Assembly: GCF_030056735.1 (NCBI RefSeq)
Contig: NZ_JASHKN010000001.1
Coordinates: 186,001-250,000 of the forward strand
Direction: 5' to 3'
Source: Rhodococcus sp. IEGM 1409
GTDB lineage: Bacteria; Actinomycetota; Actinomycetes; Mycobacteriales; Mycobacteriaceae
DNA: 64,000 nt
Part shown: in pieces, positions 1 to 8,799 of the stretch
Layout: each line of letters starts with the position of its first letter
Numbering within the stretch: position 1 is the first letter of the stretch
Translations under genes and position numbers: made by a program
The notes under the pieces: model-generated
What the model was told of the DNA's origin: nothing
The model's database searches: none
What the model saw: only the letters and a program-made list of their open reading frames with translations

Positions 1-1
1 C

Positions 2-775
2 CCCGCCTTGGCTATTGCAGTGAGTTACTTCAGCATGTTCGGATTCCTGTTCCTGATCACGCAGTACTTTCAGGGTGTACGGGAGTACTCCCCACTCGAA
101 TTCGGCATCCACTCTTTGCCTTTCGCTGCCGCCGTTGCCGTGGGCGCCCCGGTCGCCACCTTGGCGGCACAGAAACTCGGCACAACCGCAGTCATGGTGT
201 TCGGCCTCCTCGTCCTCAGCTGCGGCATGTTCCTGGCGGGCCAGACGACCGTCAACACCCCCTATCTCGGGCCCGTCGTCATCTCGATGGTGCTCATGGG
301 GCTCGGCCTCGCAATTGTCCAGGGCCCCGCGACCGACTCCATCATGTCCTCGGTCCCCCTGGACGAGGCCGGCGCAGGATCGGCAGTCAACGACACGACG
401 CGTGAACTCGGCGGGACCCTGGGCGTCGCCGTCATCGGCTCGATCGTCGCGTCGTACTACACATCCAAGGTGGCCCCGATCGTCGACGCCATCCCCGACG
501 CCGTGATGTCCGCCCAGGAAAAGGGCTTCGCTCGCGAGTCGGTGCTCAGCGTCATCGAGATCCGCTCCCGCGACATCAGCCCGCTCTTCGAGCAACAGAA
601 GGAAAGTCTGATCCTCACGATGAAGACAGCGTGCCTGGAAGGCTTCGCCATCGCTTCGTACTTCACGGTCGGAGCAGCACTGATCACCGCTCTGCTGGTC
701 GCGTTGTTGCTCCCCTGGAAACCCGTCACCGAAGGTTCGATCCTCGGTAATTTGACAACCAAGGCGCCGAAGTAG
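2..775 (+). CDS. MFS drug efflux transporter, C-terminal part
   Basis: This is the C-terminal part of a major facilitator superfamily exporter; the reading frame is open to the left edge, so the true start lies outside the window. About 257 residues remain, with roughly six hydrophobic helices (for example around residues 35-60, 65-85 and 230-250) separated by short polar loops. A long soluble loop between the penultimate and last helices, and the GSAVNDTTRELGGTLGVAV stretch, are typical of the 14-helix DHA2 (EmrB/QacA-like) proton antiporters. It would pump a toxic or hydrophobic compound across the inner membrane; the substrate cannot be told. Confidence in the family is good, in the subfamily moderate. 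Confidence 0.85.
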   Translation, partial: PALAIAVSYFSMFGFLFLITQYFQGVREYSPLEFGIHSLPFAAAVAVGAPVATLAAQKLGTTAVMVFGLLVLSCGMFLAGQTTVNTPYLGPVVISMVLMGLGLAIVQGPATDSIMSSVPLDEAGAGSAVNDTTRELGGTLGVAVIGSIVASYYTSKVAPIVDAIPDAVMSAQEKGFARESVLSVIEIRSRDISPLFEQQKESLILTMKTACLEGFAIASYFTVGAALITALLVALLLPWKPVTEGSILGNLTTKAPK

Positions 776-870
776 GCACACGGTTTTCCGATTTGTCCCA
801 CTATCAGCCCACGATTCCCGATACTGGATTGACCGAGTGGTACCGACGACGCCCCGTTAGGGAGAATCTC

Positions 871-2484
871 GTGTCCATCACCAGTAGAAGCAGCTCTCGA
901 CTGTCGGCTGCGGCGGTTCCGGTCGCACTGACGGTCGCCCTACTCGCCGGGTGCTCGTCCGATTCCGACACAGCCCCAGCGCCCGGGCCGGTCGTCAGCG
1001 ACGCCAGCCCGGGCCTCGACGCCGGGGTGCCGATCCCGGACGGGCAGATCGACGACGCCGTCGGAAAGCTCGATGGTCTCGCGAACGATCTCATGGAGAT
1101 TTCCGGTGTTCCCGGCATGGCAGTGGCCGTAGTACACGGCGGCAAGACTGTGTACGCCAAGGGATTCGGGGTTCGCGAGTTGGGGAAGAGCGCCACCGTC
1201 GATGCCGACACCGTGTTCCAACTAGCGTCGGTGTCGAAATCGGTGGGGGCCACGGTGGTAGCCCACGAAGTCGGAATCGGGACCGTCGACTGGGACACTC
1301 CGGTGATCTCGAAACTGCCGGGGTTCGCACTTGCCGATCCGTGGGTGACCGATCACCTCACGATCTCCGACCTCTACACGCATCGGTCGGGACTACCGGA
1401 CCATGCCGGCGACGGACTCGAGGACCTGGGCTACGACCGGGCCCAGGTGCTCGAGAAGCTTCGCCAACTACCGCTCAATCCGTTCCGAATCACCTACGAG
1501 TACACGAACTTCGGCGTCACTGCCGGCGCGGAGGCGGTTGCTGCTGCGGCGGGCACCGATTGGGAAACGCTGTCTCAGAACACGATCTACGGTCCGCTCG
1601 GGATGACGTTGACGTCTTCGCGGTTCGCCGATTACCAGGCCCGAGAAAATCGCACAGTCGGCCACATCCTCGAGGACGGGAAGTACTCGGTAGGACCGGT
1701 CCGGGACGCTGACGCCCAATCCCCCGCCGGTGGAGTCAGCTCCTCGGTGAACGACATGGCCAAGTGGTTGCACATGGTGCTGGCCGGCGGTCAGTATCAG
1801 GGGCAGCAGGTCGTTCAGACGGATGCGCTCGTGCCCGCGGTCAACCCCGAGATCGTCTCGCGGCACGCGCAGGAAATCGGCGAGCGCTCCGGCTTCTACG
1901 GCTACGGGTTCAACGTTTCCGACAGCGCCGCCGGTCGTGTCACAGCTAGCCACTCCGGAGCCTTCCTGGTCGGAGCCGGGACGAATTTCGTGACGATTCC
2001 CTCCGCTGACGTCGGCATCGTCGTTCTCACCAACGGCACTCCCACCGGTGTTGCGGAGACCCTGACCGCCGAGTTCGCCGATCTGGTGCAGTTCGGAAAG
2101 ATCACCCGTGAGTGGCGCCCGCTGTACGAAGCGTCGTTTGCCTCACAAGCCGACCCCGAGGGCGAACTCGCTGGGAAGACACCGCCGGCCTCCCCTGCTC
2201 CTGCTCCGCCGACAAACCAAGTAACCGGCGACTACGGCAACGCGTACTGGGGTCCCGTGCTCGTGACGCAGCAGAACGGTGCGCTGACCTTGACCATGGG
2301 ACCCGCGGCCGTGACGTACCCGCTGACCCACTGGGACGGAAACACCTTCACGTTCCCCCTCAGCGGCGAGAACGCACCGACTGGGAGTGTCTCGAGGGCC
2401 ACCTTCGACGGAAACTCGCTAACCTTGGAGTACTTCGATCACGATCATCTCGGTACCTTCATCCGGGCAACACCGGCCGAATAA
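871..2484 (+). CDS. Serine hydrolase lipoprotein, beta-lactamase/class C family
   Basis: A secreted serine hydrolase of the penicillin-binding/class C beta-lactamase fold (537 residues). I chose the GTG at 871 because an AGGGAGA ribosome binding site precedes it and the protein then opens with a lipoprotein signal: basic start, hydrophobic stretch and the lipobox LLAGC near residue 30, so it should be anchored on the outside of the membrane. Catalytic motifs visible are SVSK (Ser-x-x-Lys), YTN (Tyr-x-Asn) and HSG near the third-motif position. A proline-rich linker leads to a C-terminal beta domain of the kind seen in esterase/D-aminopeptidase relatives. Substrate unknown: peptide, ester or beta-lactam are all possible. 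Confidence 0.85.
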   Translation: MSITSRSSSRLSAAAVPVALTVALLAGCSSDSDTAPAPGPVVSDASPGLDAGVPIPDGQIDDAVGKLDGLANDLMEISGVPGMAVAVVHGGKTVYAKGFGVRELGKSATVDADTVFQLASVSKSVGATVVAHEVGIGTVDWDTPVISKLPGFALADPWVTDHLTISDLYTHRSGLPDHAGDGLEDLGYDRAQVLEKLRQLPLNPFRITYEYTNFGVTAGAEAVAAAAGTDWETLSQNTIYGPLGMTLTSSRFADYQARENRTVGHILEDGKYSVGPVRDADAQSPAGGVSSSVNDMAKWLHMVLAGGQYQGQQVVQTDALVPAVNPEIVSRHAQEIGERSGFYGYGFNVSDSAAGRVTASHSGAFLVGAGTNFVTIPSADVGIVVLTNGTPTGVAETLTAEFADLVQFGKITREWRPLYEASFASQADPEGELAGKTPPASPAPAPPTNQVTGDYGNAYWGPVLVTQQNGALTLTMGPAAVTYPLTHWDGNTFTFPLSGENAPTGSVSRATFDGNSLTLEYFDHDHLGTFIRATPAE

Positions 2485-2502
2485 CTCAGCCAAGGACACC
2501 CC

Positions 2503-2928
2503 ATGAGCAGTTCAACAGCCACGGTGCGCGCAATGTTCGCAGCCCTCACCGATTTCGACGTGGACACCGCAGCCGAACTGATGACAGACGACATCATCTG
2601 GCAGAACGTCTCGCTCCCCACACTGCGAGGCAAGAAGACCGTCGTGCGAGTGCTTCGTTTGGTCACCAAGCCTTCACTGAAATTCGAGGCCGAAATGCAC
2701 CACATCGTCGGCGACGAGTCCACGGTGCTCACCGAACGCACCGACATCTTGACCGTCGGGCCGCTGCGCATCGAATTCTGGGTGTGCGGAACCTTCGAAC
2801 TGCGCGACGGCAAGATCTCCGTCTGGCGAGACTATTTCAGCCTGCGAGACGTCGCGTGGGGTGTAGTGACCGCGGTCGGCCGCGCAGTAGTCGGGAACGG
2901 GTCACGAAGTAGGCTTGCTCCGGCCTGA
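2503..2928 (+). CDS. Limonene-1,2-epoxide hydrolase family (NTF2-like) protein
   Basis: A 141-residue protein of the limonene-1,2-epoxide hydrolase branch of the NTF2-like fold, the family of R. erythropolis LimA and mycobacterial EphG. The signatures TERTDIL (Arg and Asp of the catalytic set) and WRDYF (second Asp) are present, as is the Asn of the water-activating pair. The Tyr that normally sits two residues before this Asn is Trp here (WQN), so activity on small epoxides should not be assumed. It follows the lipoprotein gene by 18 bases and is 30 bases before the next gene, so the three may be cotranscribed. The C-terminal 20 residues are basic and unlike LimA. Confidence 0.75.
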   Translation: MSSSTATVRAMFAALTDFDVDTAAELMTDDIIWQNVSLPTLRGKKTVVRVLRLVTKPSLKFEAEMHHIVGDESTVLTERTDILTVGPLRIEFWVCGTFELRDGKISVWRDYFSLRDVAWGVVTAVGRAVVGNGSRSRLAPA

Positions 2929-2958
2929 AAACACCTGCCGAAAGCGAGCGAACCTTCG

Positions 2959-3363
2959 ATGCCCGAGAACACCACGCCTGATTCCTTCGATGCCGGCTTG
3001 GCTGTGCGAACCGAAGTCATGGGCGCCGATTTTGTCGACGCCGCCTTCGAGCGCACCCGCGGCACCGACAGCGAAGAACTGCAGAACTTCGTGACGGCCA
3101 ACGTCTGGGGTTCGGTGTGGACGCGCCCCGGACTGGATCGCCGCAGCCGCAGTCTGATCAATCTGGGGATGCTGATCGCGCTGCGCGCCGAGAACGAACT
3201 CAAAGGCCACGTACGCGGTGCACTTCGAAACGGCTTGACGCGCACCGAGATCGTCGAAACCGTGATCCACGCGAGCGCGTACTGCGGCGCTCCAGCCGGG
3301 CTCGCGGCAATGCGTGTGGTGCAAGAGGTTCTCGACATCGAACTGGGATCACTGCAGGGCTGA
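2959..3363 (+). CDS. Carboxymuconolactone decarboxylase family protein (PcaC-like)
   Basis: A 134-residue all-helical protein of the carboxymuconolactone decarboxylase/AhpD superfamily. The central block with NVWGSVWTRPGLDRRSRSL, then ALRAENELKGHVRGAL, follows 4-carboxymuconolactone decarboxylase (PcaC) of the beta-ketoadipate pathway closely, including the Arg/His-rich helix. It lacks the Cys-x-x-Cys of AhpD peroxidases, which favours a decarboxylase or related lyase over a redox role. No other protocatechuate genes are nearby, so its pathway role here is uncertain. It ends just before a bidirectional terminator. Confidence 0.75.
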   Translation: MPENTTPDSFDAGLAVRTEVMGADFVDAAFERTRGTDSEELQNFVTANVWGSVWTRPGLDRRSRSLINLGMLIALRAENELKGHVRGALRNGLTRTEIVETVIHASAYCGAPAGLAAMRVVQEVLDIELGSLQG

Positions 3364-3380
3364 ACTACTACAAACCCGAA

Positions 3381-3412
3381 CTCCCCGTGCTGACCGAAGT
3401 CCGCACGGGGAG
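3381..3412. terminator. Bidirectional terminator
   Basis: A perfect 10-bp stem (CTCCCCGTGC with GCACGGGGAG) and a 12-base loop lies between two convergent genes and could stop transcription from both sides. There is no strong T run. Confidence 0.75.
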
Positions 3413-3420
3413 ATCACTTC

Positions 3421-4788
3421 TCAGGAAGTAGGGCCGAACTCCTCGAGCATCTCGGTCACCAACTCGGCGATCGGCGAACGCTCACTGCGAGTGAGTGTGA
3501 TGTGCGCAAAAAGCGGGTGCCCCTTGAGCTTTTCGATGACGGCCGCAACTCCGTCATGCCTGCCTACTCGCAGGTTGTCACGCTGCGCGACGTCGTGCGT
3601 GAGAACCACTCGCGACCCGGTTCCCAGACGAGAAAGCACTGTCAGCAGAACATTTCGTTCGAGGGACTGCGCTTCGTCGACAATCACGAACGAATCGTGC
3701 AGCGACCGACCGCGAATGTGCGTCAGCGGCAACACTTCCAGCATTCCGCGGGCGAGAACCTCCTCGAGAACCTCGGGCGAGGCCAACCCGTCGAGAGTGT
3801 CGAAGACGGCCTGAGCCCACGGGCCCATCTTCTCGCTCTCGCTGCCGGGAAGGTAGCCGAGTTCTTGTCCGCCAACGGCATACAGCGGACGGAAGACGAC
3901 AACCTTTCGCTGAGTGCGGCGCTCGAGAACGGCTTCCAAACCTGCCGTCAGAGCCAAGGCCGACTTACCGGTGCCTGCCTTACCGCCGAGTGAGATGATG
4001 CCGATACTCTCGTCCATGAGGAGATCGAGCGCAATGCGCTGCTCAGCGGAGCGGCCGTGCAACCCGAACGCCTCGCGCTCACCGCGCACCAACTGGATGC
4101 GCTTGTCCGGAGTCACCCGTCCGAGCGCGCTCGACGAACCACCCAAGAGACGAAGACCCGTGTGACACGGCAGATCCCGCGCTTCGTCGAGATCCAGGAA
4201 CCCCTCGTTGAACAGCTCGTCGATGTCCGTCGAGGCGACGTCCAGTTCGGTCATGCCTGTCCATCCGGAGGGCACAACGTCGTGAGCGTGATACTCGTCG
4301 GCGGGTAGCCCCACCGCGCCTGCCTTCACACGAAGCGGAATGTCCTTGCTGACCAGGACTACGTCCTTGCCCTCTGCCGCAAGGTTCAAAGCGCACGCCA
4401 GAATCCTCGAATCGTTACTGTCCGTGCGAAATCCGACGGGCAAGACCGCAGGGTCGGTGTGATTGAGTTCGACCTGCAGTGTCCCGTTCTCGGTGCCGAT
4501 CGGCACCGGACGGTCCAGTCGGCTGTATTCGATGCGGAGATCGTCGAGCATGCGGAGCGATTCTCGGGCGAACCATCCCAGTTCGTGGTGGTGTCGCTTG
4601 CCTTCGAGTTCGCTGATCACGACCAGTGGCAGTACCACGTGGTGTTCGGCGAATCGAGTGACAGCCCATGGATCGGACAGTAGTACCGAGGTATCCAAGA
4701 CGTACGTGCGAAGTGCATCTCCCGAATGATTCCCGGCTGATAGATCGGCCCGGGCCGAGTGGGCAGAGACGGAGCGTGATGCAGTCAC
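3421..4788 (-). CDS. phoH2: PhoH2-type PIN domain ATPase/ribonuclease
   Basis: A 455-residue two-domain protein. The N-terminal PIN nuclease domain (about residues 25-160) shows the acidic residues in [10 protein letters not shown] and ISELEGKR; the C-terminal PhoH ATPase domain (about 230-450) has the Walker A motif GKAGTGKS near residue 273 and the Walker [10 protein letters not shown]. Mycobacterial PhoH2 (Rv1095) unwinds and cleaves RNA in an ATP-dependent manner, and this gene occupies the same neighbourhood, near glyA and coaA. In mycobacteria a small antitoxin-like gene precedes phoH2; I could not recognise one here. A nested inverted repeat lies about 90 bases upstream. Confidence 0.9.
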   Translation of the reverse strand: MTASRSVSAHSARADLSAGNHSGDALRTYVLDTSVLLSDPWAVTRFAEHHVVLPLVVISELEGKRHHHELGWFARESLRMLDDLRIEYSRLDRPVPIGTENGTLQVELNHTDPAVLPVGFRTDSNDSRILACALNLAAEGKDVVLVSKDIPLRVKAGAVGLPADEYHAHDVVPSGWTGMTELDVASTDIDELFNEGFLDLDEARDLPCHTGLRLLGGSSSALGRVTPDKRIQLVRGEREAFGLHGRSAEQRIALDLLMDESIGIISLGGKAGTGKSALALTAGLEAVLERRTQRKVVVFRPLYAVGGQELGYLPGSESEKMGPWAQAVFDTLDGLASPEVLEEVLARGMLEVLPLTHIRGRSLHDSFVIVDEAQSLERNVLLTVLSRLGTGSRVVLTHDVAQRDNLRVGRHDGVAAVIEKLKGHPLFAHITLTRSERSPIAELVTEMLEEFGPTS

Positions 4789-4872
4789 GTTGGGCTCCTA
4801 GGTCTGCGCGGCACCCGCGCAAACTCAGCTCGCTGGGCCGGACGGCTCTGGTGTCAGGTGACGCTGTGTCAG

Positions 4873-4918
4873 CTGAAACAAGGGCCGGGCGCCGGCCCTC
4901 TCGTACTGAGTGTTTCAG
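4873..4918. repeat. Nested inverted repeat upstream of phoH2
   Basis: An outer repeat CTGAAACA/TGTTTCAG (4873-4880 and 4911-4918) encloses an inner hairpin AGGGCCGG/CCGGCCCT (4881-4888 and 4892-4899) with a 3-base loop. It lies in the 275-base gap between the LuxR gene and phoH2, both read leftward, and may be a terminator for the LuxR gene or a 5' leader structure of phoH2. The rest of this gap shows no gene. Confidence 0.5.
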
Positions 4919-5063
4919 TCACGATCAGAACCTCCCGCACAAGTAACTTCTGGTTACTCGTTACTGCCGACGGTACTGCGGATCGGACACTCGCGCCACG
5001 GAACGAGCCGCACATCTGGTGAACGCCAGGTAACAAAATGCCACACGTGTGATTCAGCGCCCC

Positions 5064-5783
5064 TCAGGACTCGATCAGACCCCACTTGGCGGCGCGCACC
5101 GCTGCCTGAACCCGCGAATTGGTGCCGGTCTTGACGAAGATGTTCTCGAGGTGAGTGGCGACAGTGCGACGGCTGACGAACAACTCCTCGGCGATCTCGA
5201 CATTGCCCGCGCCCTTGGCCACCAATTGCAGGACCTGAATCTCCCGTGGGCTCAGGTGGACGCGATCGAGCGCCACCTGGTCCCCCACTACGCGGGAGCA
5301 GGCCGCGCTGGACGCCGCCACCACCTCTCGCACGCGATCGACCACGCCGGAATCCGCGAAGCTCATGTGCAGCAATCCGGTCACCTCACGGCCGGAAAAC
5401 CCCAATGCGACCGACGCACCCTCGGCGTACCCGGACGGCCGCAGAACATCGGTGACCATCTCGACCTGCTCGAATCGTGGCACGTCCTGCCAGAACACCG
5501 GCACACCTGAGGCCTCGCGAATGATGCCGAAGAGATTTCGATCGGCCACGAAGTCGTCGAGCAGGAACTCGAGCACCCTGGCGTTGTATCCGGAACTCGC
5601 CAGGGCCCGATGCCGTCCGGTCGACGGTTCTCGGTAGGTGACCGCGGCAGCCGAGTATTCGAGTCCACGCGCGCGAAGTTCTTCGGCGCACAGACCGAAA
5701 ATGCCGTACGCCCCCGCCGCCGGCGATCGCGGCGCGAACATGTCAGGTCCAGCGCCGCGATCAGGCAGTACAGACGTCATCAC
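5064..5783 (-). CDS. LuxR family transcriptional regulator
   Basis: A 239-residue regulator with a C-terminal LuxR/FixJ helix-turn-helix (about residues 175-239; the LSPREIQVLQLVAKG start and VSRRTVATHLENI recognition helix are clear). The N-terminal 160 residues contain no receiver-type phosphoacceptor pattern and look like a small ligand-sensing (GAF-like) domain found in orphan LuxR proteins of actinobacteria. It is read leftward, in the same direction as the upstream amidase, with 23 bases between them, so they may be one unit. Its target genes and signal are unknown. Confidence 0.8.
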   Translation of the reverse strand: MMTSVLPDRGAGPDMFAPRSPAAGAYGIFGLCAEELRARGLEYSAAAVTYREPSTGRHRALASSGYNARVLEFLLDDFVADRNLFGIIREASGVPVFWQDVPRFEQVEMVTDVLRPSGYAEGASVALGFSGREVTGLLHMSFADSGVVDRVREVVAASSAACSRVVGDQVALDRVHLSPREIQVLQLVAKGAGNVEIAEELFVSRRTVATHLENIFVKTGTNSRVQAAVRAAKWGLIES

Positions 5784-5806
5784 ACCAATCTAGTCACTTG
5801 TGTGAG

Positions 5807-7240
5807 CTAGGCCACCACCAGCGAATCGGCAGGCTTCTTGTCGGCCCACGGACGCACCGCCTCGAAGTTCGCGGCCGTCCGCAGGACCAGTGCGTCCTGA
5901 CGGTGGCGTGCGGCGATCTGCAGCCCCACCGGTCGGCCGTCGGCGGTAAATCCGGCAGGCACGGTGATCGCCGGGTTGTTGAGCATGTTGTACGGGTAGG
6001 TGAAAAGCCAATCGAGCAACTGCTCACGCAGCGACGCACCTTCGAGCCACGACGGTGCGAACTGACTGAGCGGGAACGTGGCCGATGCCAAGGTCGGCGA
6101 AACCAATACGTCGTAATCGTTCATGAACGTGGTCCACGTGTCCCACATGACGCCGCGGAAGGCGTCGGCCCGCCCGACGTCGACACCGGTGAGCCGCTCG
6201 GCCTCGTGCATGATCTCGATGAGATTGTCGTCGACCTCGCCGCGTTGGTTCTCCCAGTCGAGCAAGTCGTACTCCGAAGCGAAACCGGGAACCCAGATGC
6301 CGTTCCACATCGATTCCGACGGATTTCCCCACTCCGGGGTCGCCTCGGTGATCTGGGCACCCAATTCCTCGAACGCCGACAACGCGTCCAGGCACACGGC
6401 CAGTACCTCCGGATCAACATGGCCGAGGCCGAGATTCGTCGACCACGCAACACGAAGTCCCTTCACGTGACCCTTCGCCGCTTCGACGTACGAGGTCTCG
6501 GCACGCTCTATCGAGAGCGGATCCGCATTGTGCGGCCCGGCCATGATGTCGAGCATGAGCGCGTTGTCGGCAACCGTCCTGGTGATCGGACCGTGGTACG
6601 CCCAGTTGTAGAACCGGCCGGCCAGGATGGTCTGCGGGATGACGCCGGTGGTCGGCTTGAGCCCGACAACCCCGCAGAGAGCCGACGGGATTCGCACCGA
6701 TCCGGCGCCGTCACTGCCCTCGGCTAGTGGCCCGAGGCCGGCAGCCACAGCAGCCGACGCACCGCCACTGGACCCGCCCGCGCTGTTGCCGAGCTTCCAC
6801 GGGTTGTGCGTCGGCCCGTACAGGTGGTTGTCCGTGCCACCGTAGTACCCGCTTTCGGGAGTGTTCGTCTTTCCCAGGAACAGTCCGCCCGCGCCGCGCA
6901 GCCTGTCCACGACGACGGCATTTCCCGTCGCGATGTTGTCGGCCATCGGCTTCATCCCGAACGTGGTCGGCAGCCCGTCCACTGCCGTCAGATCTTTGAT
7001 CGTGAACGGAACACCGTGCAGCGGGCCGAGCTTCTCCCCCGATTCCTGCTGCCACGAGAGTTCGGCCGCGTCGCGCGTGACCTGCTCACGATCGAACTGC
7101 ACTATCGCGTTGATCGACGGGTTGACGGCGTCGACGCGCTGGATCATCGCTTCGGCAATCTCGTTGGGCGAGAGATTGTTCGACGCGACCGACGCCGCCA
7201 TCTCGGTAGCGGAGAGCCAATGCAGATTCTGTTCGGTCAT
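5807..7240 (-). CDS. Amidase signature family hydrolase
   Basis: A 477-residue cytoplasmic amidase-signature enzyme that hydrolyses a carboxamide bond. The Ser-cisSer-Lys catalytic triad can be located: Lys in PFTIKDL (near residue 84), the cis-Ser in GNSAGGSSGGAS (near 155) and the nucleophile Ser in GSDGAGSVRIPSA (near 179). Length and motif spacing match AmiC/AmiB-type amidases, related to 6-aminohexanoate cyclic-dimer hydrolase and indoleacetamide hydrolase. It is not GatA: no gatB or gatC is near. Its substrate cannot be inferred from context. Confidence 0.85.
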   Translation of the reverse strand: MTEQNLHWLSATEMAASVASNNLSPNEIAEAMIQRVDAVNPSINAIVQFDREQVTRDAAELSWQQESGEKLGPLHGVPFTIKDLTAVDGLPTTFGMKPMADNIATGNAVVVDRLRGAGGLFLGKTNTPESGYYGGTDNHLYGPTHNPWKLGNSAGGSSGGASAAVAAGLGPLAEGSDGAGSVRIPSALCGVVGLKPTTGVIPQTILAGRFYNWAYHGPITRTVADNALMLDIMAGPHNADPLSIERAETSYVEAAKGHVKGLRVAWSTNLGLGHVDPEVLAVCLDALSAFEELGAQITEATPEWGNPSESMWNGIWVPGFASEYDLLDWENQRGEVDDNLIEIMHEAERLTGVDVGRADAFRGVMWDTWTTFMNDYDVLVSPTLASATFPLSQFAPSWLEGASLREQLLDWLFTYPYNMLNNPAITVPAGFTADGRPVGLQIAARHRQDALVLRTAANFEAVRPWADKKPADSLVVA

Positions 7241-7322
7241 GGGATTTCCTTCGCCGGAGGGGTGATGCTCTCAGGCTAGGAAGCGCCGAACTCCGCCACC
7301 ATCGGTCATGTGACCGATGCCA

Positions 7323-7365
7323 CAAGTCTGAAAACCGCAAGTCCGTGAACCAGAAGTCCGTGAAC
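7323..7365. repeat. Short tandem repeats, about 15 bp
   Basis: The 12-mer AAGTCCGTGAAC occurs twice in direct order (7339-7350 and 7354-7365), with a degenerate third copy starting near 7323. The repeats lie between the amidase start and the glyA terminator in non-coding DNA; they look like small duplications and have no evident function. Confidence 0.6.
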
Positions 7366-7406
7366 ACCGACGGCCCGGCCCCTCGAAAGGGACCGGGCCG
7401 TCGGTG
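7365..7406 (-). terminator. glyA terminator
   Basis: A very strong stem, CACCGACGGCCCGG paired with its complement ending at 7406, closes a small GC-rich loop just beyond the glyA stop codon. Confidence 0.8.
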
Positions 7407-7415
7407 AAGAAATTC

Positions 7416-8723
7416 CTAGACGTTCTTGCTGAGCAGGCCCCAGTTCTCGAGACCGTCGTACAGCGGCAGGTCGAGGGCGAGCTTGGCGACGCGCGCACGC
7501 AGCGCCGGCAGATCCGCGTTGCCGGCCAGAGCGGTACCGATGATGTCGGCGACCTCGGTGAACTCGGCATCGCCGAATCCGCGAGTGGCCAACGCCGCGG
7601 TACCGATACGCAGACCGGAGGTGGTCATCGGCGGGCGGGGATCGAACGGAACAGCGTTGCGGTTTACCGTGATGCCGATTTCGTGCAGAAGGTCCTCACC
7701 CTGCTGGCCGTCGAGCTGCGAGTTACGCAGGTCCACGAGAACGAGGTGGACGTCTGTGCCACCGGTCAGCACGCTGATGCCCTGATCTGCGACGTCCTTG
7801 TTGCCCAGACGCTCGGCAAGGATGCGCGCACCGGAAAGGGTGCGTGCCTGACGGTCCTTGAACTCTTCGCCCGCAGCGATCTTGAAGGTGACTGCCTTGG
7901 CCGCGATGGCGTGCATGAGCGGTCCGCCCTGCTGACCGGGGAAGACAGCGGAGTTGAGCTTCTTGGCCCACTCCTTCTTCGCCAGGATCAGACCGGAACG
8001 CGGTCCACCGAGGGTCTTGTGGACGGTCGAGGAGACGACGTCCGCGTACGGGACGGGCGACGGGTGCAGGCCTGCCGCAACCAATCCGGCGAAGTGCGCC
8101 ATGTCGACCCACAGGTACGCCCCGACCTCGTCGGCGATCGCACGGAAGGCCGCGAAGTCCTGCTGACGCGGGTACGCCGACCAGCCGGCGACGATGACCT
8201 TCGGCTTCTCGGCGAGGGCGATCGAGCGCACCTCGTCCATGTCGATGCGGTGATCTTCCTTGCTGACGCCGTAGGACGCGACGTCGTACAACTTGCCGGA
8301 GAAGTTGAGCTTCATGCCGTGCGTGAGGTGACCGCCGTGTGCAAGGTCGAGGCCGAGCAGCTTCTCACCCGGGTTCATCAGTGCCATCAGGACAGCAGCA
8401 TTGGCCTGTGCGCCCGAGTGCGGCTGAACGTTGGCGAACTCCGCACCGAAGAGTTCCTTCGCACGGTTGCGCGCCAGATCCTCGATGACGTCGACGTGCT
8501 CGCAACCGCCGTAGTAACGACGTCCCGGGTAGCCCTCGGCGTACTTGTTGGTCAGGACGCTGCCCTGAGCCTGCAGAACCGAGCGGGGAACGAAGTTCTC
8601 CGACGCGATCATCTCGAGCGTGTCGCGCTGACGAGCCAATTCACCAGCCATCGCCTCGGCGACTTCGGGGTCGAGTTCGGCGAGTGATGCAGAGTTGACG
8701 TCGGAGCCGGGCACAGCGGTCAT
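7416..8723 (-). CDS. glyA: Serine hydroxymethyltransferase
   Basis: A 435-residue pyridoxal-phosphate enzyme converting serine plus tetrahydrofolate to glycine plus 5,10-methylene-tetrahydrofolate, the main source of one-carbon units. Recognisable blocks include ASENFVP, the [16 protein letters not shown] segment, and the cofactor lysine in [14 protein letters not shown]. Full length for the bacterial family. Position near coaA and phoH2 agrees with the mycobacterial glyA1 neighbourhood. A strong terminator follows. Confidence 0.97.
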   Translation of the reverse strand: MTAVPGSDVNSASLAELDPEVAEAMAGELARQRDTLEMIASENFVPRSVLQAQGSVLTNKYAEGYPGRRYYGGCEHVDVIEDLARNRAKELFGAEFANVQPHSGAQANAAVLMALMNPGEKLLGLDLAHGGHLTHGMKLNFSGKLYDVASYGVSKEDHRIDMDEVRSIALAEKPKVIVAGWSAYPRQQDFAAFRAIADEVGAYLWVDMAHFAGLVAAGLHPSPVPYADVVSSTVHKTLGGPRSGLILAKKEWAKKLNSAVFPGQQGGPLMHAIAAKAVTFKIAAGEEFKDRQARTLSGARILAERLGNKDVADQGISVLTGGTDVHLVLVDLRNSQLDGQQGEDLLHEIGITVNRNAVPFDPRPPMTTSGLRIGTAALATRGFGDAEFTEVADIIGTALAGNADLPALRARVAKLALDLPLYDGLENWGLLSKNV

Positions 8724-8799
8724 CGAAGAATCTCCAAGCTGGATGCGGAAACGAATACGTCCAGTCTACGAAGTTCGCTCCCGCCGTCTCCACCCGGCA

